Assembly (NCBI RefSeq): GCF_001189845.1
Contig: NZ_LFLZ01000012.1
Location: 62,001-126,000 of the forward strand
DNA length: 64,000 nucleotides
Origin: Bradyrhizobium tropiciagri
GTDB lineage: Bacteria > Pseudomonadota > Alphaproteobacteria > Rhizobiales > Xanthobacteraceae
Direction: 5' to 3'
The notes under the pieces were generated by a model. The model was not told the DNA's origin, searched no databases, and was given only the letters and a program-made list of their open reading frames with translations. The stretch's first letter is position 1, and each line of letters opens with the position of its first letter. Positions 10,976 to 18,400 of this stretch are shown one piece after another. Made by a program: the position numbers and the translations under genes.

Positions 10976-11006
10976 AAAATGCCGGCCGATTTGGCCGGCA
11001 TTTTTA
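10976..11006. terminator. Rho-independent terminator between tctA and tctC
   Basis: A GCCGGCC-ATTT-GGCCGGC stem flanked by AAAAT on the left and ATTTTTATT on the right. It could work in both directions. It lies 30 bp before the tctC start, so tctC may be expressed partly by read-through or from its own promoter, as expected for an abundant binding protein. Confidence 0.75.
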
Positions 11007-11035
11007 TTGGTCGAACGTTCCCGGGAGGAATTGAG

Positions 11036-12016
11036 ATGATGTCCATTCGCTCGCTTGCGGGCGCATGCCTTTCGGCATTGGCCGCGCTCGGCGCATTCGC
11101 CGTGCCGGCGTCCGCGCAGACCTATCCGACCCGCACCATCACCATGATCGTGCCGTTCGCAGCCGGCGGTCCGACCGACGTCATCTCGCGCATCGTCACC
11201 GCGCACATGGCGCAGACGCTCGGACAGAGCATCGTCATCGAGAACGTGGTCGGCGCCGGCGGCACCACGGCGACGACGCGTGCCGCGCGAGCCGCCAATG
11301 ACGGTTACACGCTGATCACAGGGCACATGGGCACGCACGCCGCATCCGTGCCGCTCTATCCGAAGCTTGCCTATCATCCGGAGAAGGATTTCGAGCCTGT
11401 CGCGCTGCTCGCGGGCACGCCGATCCTGATCCTCGCCCGCAAGGATTTCCCGCCGAAGGATCTGAAGGAGTTCGTCGCCTACGTGAAAGCCAATGCCGAG
11501 AAGGTCAACGCCGCGCATGCCGGCATCGGTTCGGTCTCGCACGCCTCCTGCGAGCTGTTGAACTCGATCCTCGACGTCAAGCCGGTCGGCGTGCCCTTCA
11601 ACGGCACCGGCCCGGCCATGAACGCGCTGGTCGCCGGCCAGGTCGATTACATGTGCGATCAGATCGTCAATGCGGTGCCGCAGATCAAGGCCGGCACCAT
11701 CAAGGCCTATGCGGTCGCGACCCCCGAGCGCAACCCGTCGCTGCCTGAGGTGCCGACCACGACGGAAGCCGGCCTGCCGGCGTTCCAAGCACAGGCCTGG
11801 AACGCGGTATTCGCGCCGAAGGGAACCTCGCCCGCGATCGTCGCGACGCTGAACGCGGCGGCGATCAACGCGCTCGACGATGACAACGTCCGCAAGCGCC
11901 TGCTCGACCTTGGCAGCGTGATCCCGGCGCCCGCCAACCGCACCCCGGAGGCGCTGGCTATGCTCGTGAAGAACGAGATCGCGAAATGGACCCCGGTGCT
12001 CAAGCCGGCAAGTTAA
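11036..12016 (+). CDS. tctC: Tripartite tricarboxylate transporter substrate-binding protein (Bug family)
   Basis: A 326-residue periplasmic binding protein. A signal peptide ends near SAQTYPTRT, followed by TITMIVPFAAGGPTDVISR, the hallmark Bug-family N-terminus that closes over a carboxylate. Later segments (VIENVVGAGGTTATTRAARA, PFNGTGPAMNALVAGQVDY, VPTTTEAGLPAF) match the family in order. A GGGAGG ribosome site precedes the ATG at 11036. The ligand is unknown. Confidence 0.94.
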   Translation: MMSIRSLAGACLSALAALGAFAVPASAQTYPTRTITMIVPFAAGGPTDVISRIVTAHMAQTLGQSIVIENVVGAGGTTATTRAARAANDGYTLITGHMGTHAASVPLYPKLAYHPEKDFEPVALLAGTPILILARKDFPPKDLKEFVAYVKANAEKVNAAHAGIGSVSHASCELLNSILDVKPVGVPFNGTGPAMNALVAGQVDYMCDQIVNAVPQIKAGTIKAYAVATPERNPSLPEVPTTTEAGLPAFQAQAWNAVFAPKGTSPAIVATLNAAAINALDDDNVRKRLLDLGSVIPAPANRTPEALAMLVKNEIAKWTPVLKPAS

Positions 12017-12041
12017 TCCAGCGCGATCAAGCGGATAGGCG

Positions 12042-12067
12042 AAGGGCGGAACGCGAGTTCCGCCCTT
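12042..12067 (+). terminator. Hairpin downstream of tctC
   Basis: Inverted repeat AGGGCGGAA/TTCCGCCCT with a CGCGAG loop, 25 bp after the tctC stop. The T-run after it is weak (TGTCGTTT), so termination efficiency is uncertain. Confidence 0.5.
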
Positions 12068-12190
12068 GTCGTTTGCCGGGGGAGTGTTCATTTTTCAGGG
12101 TATAATCGGTGCGTTCAGCCGAATCGGCGTGTCGGCCGGCGGCCTCGGCCGCTAAGTTCGCCGTTCTCTCGAAGCTCCGAAAAGACCGCC

Positions 12191-12817
12191 ATGAACCAGT
12201 ATCACGACCTGCTCGAACGCATCCTCGCCGACGGCGCCGAAAAGCACGACCGCACCGGCACCGGCACGCTGTCGATCTTCGGCCACCAGATGCGCTTCAA
12301 CCTCTCGGCCGGCTTCCCGATGCTGACCACCAAGCGGCTGCCGCTGAAGGCGATCGTGCACGAGCTGCTCTGGTTCCTCGCCGGCGACACCAACATCAAA
12401 TATCTCAACGACAACGGCGTCACGATCTGGGACGAATGGGCCGATGCCAATGGCGATCTCGGCCCGGTCTACGGCTCGCAGTGGCGGTCCTGGCCCGCGC
12501 CCGACGGCCGCAGCATCGATCAGATTTCGAACGTGATCGAAATGATCAAGCGCAATCCGGACTCGCGGCGGCTGATCGTCAGCGCCTGGAATCCGGCCGA
12601 AGTCGACAAGATGGCGCTGCCGCCGTGCCACTGCCTGTTCCAGTTCTACGTCGCGAACGGCAAATTGTCCTGCCAGCTCTATCAGCGCTCCGGCGACGTC
12701 TTCCTCGGCGTGCCCTTCTTTGCTCATGTGACAGATTGCTATGATCAAGCGATCAGCTATCAAGATATTGATCTGTCTAGTGAAAACGTAGGCCGGAGAA
12801 GTGTGCGGTTATCATAG
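12191..12817 (+). pseudogene. thyA: Native thymidylate synthase, 3' end lost at island junction
   Basis: The first 176 codons are a normal ThyA, including the [16 protein letters not shown] segment and the nucleophile Cys146 in MALPPCHC. Normal sequence stops at FLGVPF (codon 176, bases 12716-12718). A typical ThyA continues with Asn177 and about 88 more residues holding the dUMP-binding Asn, His and Tyr. Here 32 unrelated residues follow, to a stop at 12817. The enzyme should be inactive. The break coincides with the left edge of the inserted DNA, and a complete second thyA follows. Confidence 0.9.
12712..12725. other. Left junction of the integrated island (attL-like)
   Basis: Homology to thyA ends at 12718; the following bases TTTGCTCATGTGACAG are foreign. 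The exact crossover could lie anywhere in TTCTTT (12716-12721). The matching right junction, expected to resume with the codon for Asn177, is not in the window. Confidence 0.75.
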
Positions 12818-12878
12818 CGAAATGTGACGTTCGCGAGTTCGTTGTTGAGTTCTTTCCTTGGTGCTCGGCTGCGCTCAT

Positions 12879-13703
12879 ATGGAGGAAAAGTTGACGTTGT
12901 TTCATCCAGAAGACCAGTATCTAGAATTGTTGCGAACGCTTCTGCATCGGGGTGTAGCGCGAGAGGATCGAACCGGCGTCGGTACGCTGTCGATCTTCGG
13001 CCACCAATTGCGATTTGACCTGTCGAAGGGTTTTCCGCTCCTTACGACCAAGCGAATCTACTTCAAGGGGTGTGTTCACGAACTGCTTTGGTTTCTCAGC
13101 GGTGAGACCAACGTTCAATATCTGCGCGAGAACGGCGTAACGATCTGGGATGAATGGGCAGACGAGGATGGGAATCTCGGGCCGGTATACGGAAAGCAGT
13201 GGCGCGGTTGGGAGGCGAAGGATGGTCGCATCATCGACCAAATTTCTGACCTGGTCCGCGGCCTAAAGGAAAATCCGAACAGCCGCCGGCTCCTGTTTAC
13301 AGGATGGAACGTAGGAGAGCTTGATCAGATGGCTCTACCTCCGTGCCACATGACGTATCAATATTACGTCGCCGAGGGTAGACTGTCCGGAGTCGTGTTC
13401 CAGCGGAGTTGCGACGTCTTTCTGGGTTTAGGTTGGAATCTGGCAGAGGCAGCGCTGCTGATTCATATGCTGGCACAACAAGTCGGTCTTGAGCCTGGCG
13501 AACTGATTTGGATGGGCGGCGACGTTCACCTATACAAGAACCATGTTGAACAAGCTCGGCTGCAATTAACCCGCGAACCCCGACAATTGCCGACGCTTCA
13601 GATCAAGCGGCGTGCGAATTCGATCTTCGATTATCGATATGATGACTTCCAACTGATGAACTACGATCCCCACCCAAATATTGCCGCGCCAATTGCCGTG
13701 TAA
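12879..13703 (+). CDS. thyA: Thymidylate synthase carried by the island (replacement allele)
   Basis: A complete ThyA, 274 residues from the ATG at 12879. A TTG at 12891 has a better-placed GGAGGA ribosome site and would give 270. It has the [16 protein letters not shown] start region, catalytic Cys in MALPPCHM, and the full C-terminal half through [15 protein letters not shown] and [13 protein letters not shown]. It should restore dTMP synthesis lost by insertion into the native gene. Identity to the native copy is only moderate, so it is not a simple duplication. At the integration point the usual PFN is GWN ([16 protein letters not shown]), a very unusual change. Confidence 0.95.
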   Translation: MEEKLTLFHPEDQYLELLRTLLHRGVAREDRTGVGTLSIFGHQLRFDLSKGFPLLTTKRIYFKGCVHELLWFLSGETNVQYLRENGVTIWDEWADEDGNLGPVYGKQWRGWEAKDGRIIDQISDLVRGLKENPNSRRLLFTGWNVGELDQMALPPCHMTYQYYVAEGRLSGVVFQRSCDVFLGLGWNLAEAALLIHMLAQQVGLEPGELIWMGGDVHLYKNHVEQARLQLTREPRQLPTLQIKRRANSIFDYRYDDFQLMNYDPHPNIAAPIAV

Positions 13704-13814
13704 TGCTGGATGCCCAGTCAGGTCTCAGCGATTTCTTACCTGGGCGACGGTACGAATTTCGCCTGAGGCGCTCCCACCGCGACGGGGCGCTCTACTCCGC
13801 CGCGTATTCCTCGA

Positions 13815-14012
13815 CTATTTCTTGGAACGCGGCGCCGTACGCTGCGCCCGCAATTGGATCCCACGCTCGACATCACTGGCAACGGCGTAGCCGCCGCTAA
13901 TAAGCTCTCCTGCCTGAGAGACGAGGCGTCCAATAAAATTCCGCAACACGCCTCGTGCCACGAGATGGCGAAGCAGAACCAGGGCTAGGTTGGACGAAGA
14001 TTTCTCGTACAT
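13815..14012 (-). CDS. Small hypothetical protein
   Basis: A 65-residue basic protein (MYEKSSSNLALVLLRHLVARG…RTAPRSKK). The start is at 14012, preceded by GAGGTGACT, a credible ribosome site. A longer reading frame upstream has no support. It sits between the island thyA and the first recombinase, on the opposite strand, and could be a small regulatory or accessory product of the mobile module. No domain recognised. Confidence 0.5.
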   Translation of the reverse strand: MYEKSSSNLALVLLRHLVARGVLRNFIGRLVSQAGELISGGYAVASDVERGIQLRAQRTAPRSKK

Positions 14013-14083
14013 AGTCACCTCAAAGCGGAACAGGCGGGGAAATCGGCGCCTCGCCGCGCTGATCGTATTTTCTCGTCTTCGCC

Positions 14084-14097
14084 AACACGATATTCCG
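14084..14097 (+). repeat. Copy 1 of a 14-bp direct repeat upstream of a recombinase gene
   Basis: AACACGATATTCCG, about 60 bp before the 891-aa recombinase start. The same 14 bases recur at 18270 and, with one change, at 18315. Likely a regulator- or recombinase-binding site. Confidence 0.55.
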
Positions 14098-14155
14098 AAG
14101 ATTGTCAAAACGTTGCTATTTCTGTTGAACGAGCGCATTCTATGCGAAGAGTCGC

Positions 14156-16831
14156 TTGTTGTTGGACCTAAGCGTGAAAATCTCAAAGGCTTCTGCTTCG
14201 AAGGGCATCCACCTCAGCATCGTGAAATCGGTTTGCAAGTTTCTACGAGTGTGCGAGGCAGCAGGAAAACTTCCAATCGAACGAGGCGTGATCAATCGTG
14301 CGGCCGTTGCACGACGCTTCGATATTCCTTACGCCGCAACCCGAGTTGAACCACTCAGATCTATCATCGATCAATACGATACGCGCCTTTCGAAATTAGG
14401 CAGCGTTGCCTCCAAGTTTGATCTAGAGGTGCCGAAGCTCCGGCGATACTTGAAAGAGTCCTTTGCAAAAGGGAGCATCCCTCTTCGAGGGACGAAGGTC
14501 GACCGTGCCGCGATCGTTTCGCTATTCGGAATTAACGCAAACGCGTTCAACCGGCATCTCGGACTGAAGGCGTTGCTCAGCGAATTCGACGATGCAATCG
14601 GCGAAGCAAAGCTGAAAGGGTCCAAGTATGACAATTATGCGGACCCGCTAAGAGCCTTGGTTCAAGACTACCTTTCCGATAAAAGTCCCGTTCCATTGTA
14701 CCTGGGCAAGCTCAATCGTGCGGTCATTGCGGACCGGCTCGGACTACCAATTGGGGCGCTAAAGCTATCGGCCAAGTTGGCCGGAATCCTAGAGAACGCC
14801 AATACCGAGATTGCTGCTCGAGTCGCGCCCTTCCGTACGGGCGACAACCGAGGACGCATCTGTCTGTTTCATCCAAGCCTTGCACTCCAGATTGATCGAC
14901 ACAAGCGAACATACGACTTCAGCGAGCTCTCTGAAATTTATTCTCACGATCTTGCGGTTCGCGTGCGCGACGCGTTTTTGGTCCATTGTTCAAAGCTCCG
15001 TAGCGCAAAGAACTCGTATCGTGCCACGCTCTATTTTCTGAGGTTGGTAGCAGAGTCAGAAGTCGCTGGTCCTGAAATCGTTGTTGCACTCAACCGTGCG
15101 GCGTTGCCCGATCGCGACACTTTCGAGCAGATTTGCCAAGACTGGAGAATGAAACGTGTCTCCGATCTAGAGGGGAGAAAGGAAACGACTGCGTCTAATG
15201 GGATCAAGTGCGTCAACGGAGTTCTGAAATATCTTGCTTTGGCGGGGATCGTGCCGCGCATCAATCGCCTGAAGCCAATCGCTGGTGCACGCCGCAAAGC
15301 AAAGCCACGAAAATCGTTAGCAGAATCCTCGCGCCAGAGGTTGAGGCGGGTCGCTCAAGACGCGCTCCTGCGAATTGCAAAAGATCGCAAGGTTGAAATT
15401 TCAGCTTCCGAGGAGAATGAATTTCTGAGTGCCTTGGCGGAAGAAGCTGCTCGGCGAGATGATCTCCCCGACGACACCGTGTCAGCGATCCGCATCATTC
15501 TTTCCGAGAGACTGACCGCCATCCGCAACTGTGCGGAACAAGACTTCTTGAAATGGGAACGATTCTGGTCTGAAGGTCAGGTACTTGTTCTGAAGACTCC
15601 ACCCCGGTCAAGTGACTTGGTTGGCCGTTTCCACGATGGCGCAGAAGATTTCGTTGGGACGACCGGTCTTGGGGATTTTCTGGCTCTCGTTGACGAGCAG
15701 TGGAATGGCTGCGCTCCTCGACGACACCATCATAGCAGAGGACTGATCCATCGCCTCTATAGGCGGCATGGGGGTTTCTCCGAGATCGAGCACCGGCTCA
15801 ATCCACATCCAAACGCCGTTATCGCCGCAATCGTCATGTATCTTGTTGATAGCGGAGCAAATACGTCAACGGCGCGAACGCTCGAAATCGATTGTCTTGA
15901 ACCATCGCAATTGCCCGGCCATGAGCGCGTCACTGGGTTCAAGGCGCGAAGCAAAGGGAAGCCCATTTTTATCGATTTGGCGGTCAAGAATCCCCAGCAT
16001 CAACCTACAACGGTGATGGCCTTCAGGAAGCTGATTGAGATGACGGCTCGATACCGACGGAATGCAGCTGTCGAGGACCGGAAGGCCCTATTTCTTGTGA
16101 GACCTCAATCGAAAGTCATTGCGCTGAGTGATCATCGCCTCTCGGATTGGTTTAAGCGCTTCTGCGAGCGCCATGAAGAACTGAGGGGATTCGGATTTCT
16201 TCCCTCCATGATCAGACCATCGGTGCTCCTTGATCTTGCGCTACGCAAGGACGGAAGCTTGATAGCTGCACAGTATAAGGGGCAGCACGCGTCTGGTTCG
16301 ACCACTGGCAGTTACGTGAACAAATATCCGATGCTGCTCCTGTATGAAGAAAAGATGAAGTTCTTCATGAATCAGTTTCAGGCAACGGCGGTTGCGCAAG
16401 TTGCGATGGCCGCTCAGCGGCTAGGCATCAGCTCAGATGCCGTCCAAAAGCTTCAAAACAATGCCGTACGGAATGGCCTGGGGGTGCTTTGCCTGCTGCC
16501 ACGAGCCGGCATTCAGCCAGAGGTTAACAAGGGCGATATATGTCATCTGCCGGAGCGATGCATCACGTGCGCGGCCAGCATTGTCGTGCCGGAACCAGAA
16601 GCAATAGCCGATATGATCGTCTTCAACGAGAGCTTGCGTCGGGAGCAGGATCGGTTTGTGGCTGGGCAGGCCGAGAAGTGGGAACGGCTCTGGCTCTCCT
16701 GGCTGGCCTTCACAGACGTTGTTCTGTCAGAAATGGCGCGCGGCCCGCAAGCGAGGGTCTTGAGCCGTGCAAAAGCGTTGGTTGAACAGCGAAAAGCGAA
16801 CTCCACATTCGAGCCGATGCGTCCCTGGTGA
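14156..16831 (+). CDS. Large tyrosine recombinase-like protein of the island
   Basis: An 891-residue protein with a C-terminal tyrosine-recombinase fold. An Arg box lies near residue 573 (ANTSTARTLEI) and a Lys in KARSKGKPIF. The second Arg box near 683 (PSMIRPSVLLDLAL) lacks the usual HxxR histidine. A His/Tyr box follows (GQHASGSTTGSYV, Tyr about 720). A Cys-containing tail follows (CHLPERCITCAAS). The N-terminal third has three repeated helix-turn-helix-like units (RGVINRAAVARRFDIP, RGTKVDRAAIVSLFGIN, LGKLNRAVIADRLGLP). The start is uncertain: TTG at 14156 or GTG at 14174. It is the first recombinase of a three-recombinase module. Confidence 0.8.
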   Translation: MLLDLSVKISKASASKGIHLSIVKSVCKFLRVCEAAGKLPIERGVINRAAVARRFDIPYAATRVEPLRSIIDQYDTRLSKLGSVASKFDLEVPKLRRYLKESFAKGSIPLRGTKVDRAAIVSLFGINANAFNRHLGLKALLSEFDDAIGEAKLKGSKYDNYADPLRALVQDYLSDKSPVPLYLGKLNRAVIADRLGLPIGALKLSAKLAGILENANTEIAARVAPFRTGDNRGRICLFHPSLALQIDRHKRTYDFSELSEIYSHDLAVRVRDAFLVHCSKLRSAKNSYRATLYFLRLVAESEVAGPEIVVALNRAALPDRDTFEQICQDWRMKRVSDLEGRKETTASNGIKCVNGVLKYLALAGIVPRINRLKPIAGARRKAKPRKSLAESSRQRLRRVAQDALLRIAKDRKVEISASEENEFLSALAEEAARRDDLPDDTVSAIRIILSERLTAIRNCAEQDFLKWERFWSEGQVLVLKTPPRSSDLVGRFHDGAEDFVGTTGLGDFLALVDEQWNGCAPRRHHHSRGLIHRLYRRHGGFSEIEHRLNPHPNAVIAAIVMYLVDSGANTSTARTLEIDCLEPSQLPGHERVTGFKARSKGKPIFIDLAVKNPQHQPTTVMAFRKLIEMTARYRRNAAVEDRKALFLVRPQSKVIALSDHRLSDWFKRFCERHEELRGFGFLPSMIRPSVLLDLALRKDGSLIAAQYKGQHASGSTTGSYVNKYPMLLLYEEKMKFFMNQFQATAVAQVAMAAQRLGISSDAVQKLQNNAVRNGLGVLCLLPRAGIQPEVNKGDICHLPERCITCAASIVVPEPEAIADMIVFNESLRREQDRFVAGQAEKWERLWLSWLAFTDVVLSEMARGPQARVLSRAKALVEQRKANSTFEPMRPW

Positions 16832-16854
16832 CACGGCGGGGGGCTGATTCTGAT

Positions 16855-18159
16855 CTACCGGCCGGTTGGCATAAACCACCTGTCTGCCCGAAGTCGACGA
16901 CAATTCGGGCACCAAGTGGCTGTAGTCGAGTTGTTCATTTCCCGAATCTCAATCGGGTATGTGCCTAGACATCCCGGACAGGTGAATGTTGCGCCGGAAA
17001 ACGGCTGACCAAAAAGCAAGCGGGCTCGCAATATCGGAAAACTGTATCCCTTCCCGAGCCGGTTCACTGCTTTCAAGCCTGCGTTTGCGAGGACCAAGAC
17101 GTCCTCTCTTACCGGGTGCTCCCAAGACTCCAAGACCTCCATCTCCCAAACGGACATAGCTGTGAGGAGCGGACGGAAGGCGCGTCGCAACTCGTCGGGA
17201 AGATGCTTGAGCCAAACGGCGTATGCGGCCTCCGCTTTGGTTCTCGAGTCCAAACTGTAGAGGTCGTGAAATTGCTCTTTCGCTTGGTATGCGCCTTCTA
17301 ATTTGGGGTACGTGGCAAGCAACTGTTGTAAAACAGGCCGCATTGCTGGCGTCAGCTCGCAAGAGCGCTTGGTCAACAAGTGCCAATTGAATATCAAATT
17401 CAGCCGGGCTTTGCGCTCAAGGCGGTCCGACAGTGCTCTCACAGCAGCGTCGAACGATTGGTCTGCGATCGCAAGAATGTGTCGCCTGCTTACCATGATC
17501 GAAGTGCGAGGCAATATCGAGCGGATCGTCTCGCGATAAGACTGTCGCATTTCGATCGAGACGATCCGTATCGTCTGGCGCGAGTTTAGCTGGTTCAGCC
17601 AGCCTGCGAGAGAACGCGCTCCCTTTTTCTCCAGGAGATCGACTACACAAGATCGTTCCAAATCCGCGAAAAGCAGCCTAGGCTTGTCGAGCGCCGAAAC
17701 CTCGGAGATTCCGAGCTGCCGTGGCGCGGCTGATAGCGCGTTCTGACTCAGCTCTCGTATATGCCTGGAAGCGACGAGACGGATCGTTTTTTCGTCGACC
17801 CCAACATCTCGCGCAATCTGCGAGAAGGGCTGACGAACACATTGGCGTTGTATGTGATCGAGGCAACGCCTCAGCATTCGGTGTCGATCATCCACGTCGG
17901 GCAACGGCTGCAGAGAGGTAGCACCGCACGCCTTGCAACGGTAGCGCCGTCGCCTAACGACGATCGTCGTCTGTTTCCCGTGAATGGGCGCGTCCCGGAG
18001 GGTAGTCGTCTTCGAGCCGTGTCTAGCGAGTGGCCCGAGAGCGCCGCATTTCGAGCAATTCTCCACGATTTCCGAATACGTACCCGAAGCGACATAGATG
18101 TCGCCGTGTTGTTTGACATCCTCGATCGTCCATTGCGGCATGTACTCGAAGCTCGGCAT
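16855..18159 (-). CDS. ISL3-transposase-like protein, probably domesticated
   Basis: A 434-residue protein with an N-terminal zf-ISL3 zinc finger (CSKCGALGPLARHG…YRCKACG), an HTH (SQIARDVGVDEKTIRLV) and a DDE_Tnp_ISL3-like core. The expected catalytic aspartates are replaced: the usual GIDE is GISE and the usual (M)DM is SIEM. The KEQFHDLY glutamate region remains. An extra C-terminal zinc ribbon is present (CPGC…CPNC). No terminal inverted repeats flank the gene, and it sits antisense between two recombinase genes with a 23-bp convergent gap. These features suggest a DNA-binding accessory protein, not a separate IS. Confidence 0.75.
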   Translation of the reverse strand: MPSFEYMPQWTIEDVKQHGDIYVASGTYSEIVENCSKCGALGPLARHGSKTTTLRDAPIHGKQTTIVVRRRRYRCKACGATSLQPLPDVDDRHRMLRRCLDHIQRQCVRQPFSQIARDVGVDEKTIRLVASRHIRELSQNALSAAPRQLGISEVSALDKPRLLFADLERSCVVDLLEKKGARSLAGWLNQLNSRQTIRIVSIEMRQSYRETIRSILPRTSIMVSRRHILAIADQSFDAAVRALSDRLERKARLNLIFNWHLLTKRSCELTPAMRPVLQQLLATYPKLEGAYQAKEQFHDLYSLDSRTKAEAAYAVWLKHLPDELRRAFRPLLTAMSVWEMEVLESWEHPVREDVLVLANAGLKAVNRLGKGYSFPILRARLLFGQPFSGATFTCPGCLGTYPIEIREMNNSTTATWCPNCRRLRADRWFMPTGR

Positions 18160-18226
18160 GCTCCTAGATCCCTGAATCCTGTCTGTATATCAACCCCGTT
18201 CGCTGCTCTCCCGAAAGCTTGTGCAT

Positions 18227-18240
18227 ACCCGAATTCGGGT
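18227..18240. promoter_or_regulatory. 14-bp perfect palindrome in divergent promoter region
   Basis: ACCCGAATTCGGGT, between the ISL3-like gene (start 18159, minus) and the second recombinase (start 18401, plus). Its position in a divergent intergenic region suits a dimeric operator or a recombinase site. Confidence 0.45.
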
Positions 18241-18269
18241 GGCGGTATTTTGCCTGCCAGGCGAGGAAC

Positions 18270-18283
18270 AACACGATATTCCG
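18270..18283 (+). repeat. Copy 2 of the 14-bp direct repeat
   Basis: AACACGATATTCCG, identical to 14084-14097, located 118 bp before the second recombinase start. Confidence 0.55.
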
Positions 18284-18314
18284 CAAAGCGATTCACAATA
18301 GACGAATCGACGTC

Positions 18315-18328
18315 AACACGATAATCCG
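18315..18328 (+). repeat. Copy 3 of the 14-bp direct repeat (one mismatch)
   Basis: AACACGATAATCCG, 45 bp after copy 2 and in the same orientation; one T-to-A difference. Confidence 0.5.
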
Positions 18329-18400
18329 GAGAAGGATGCTTGGCTTCCTGAGGAATTGTCACTGGGGCCGCTCAACTTGGTTTGAATCAGGGAGGCGAGC

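Noticed and set aside
10847..12091. 414-codon open frame antisense to tctC
   Set aside because: Low-complexity Arg/Gly/Asp composition and complete overlap with a secure gene.
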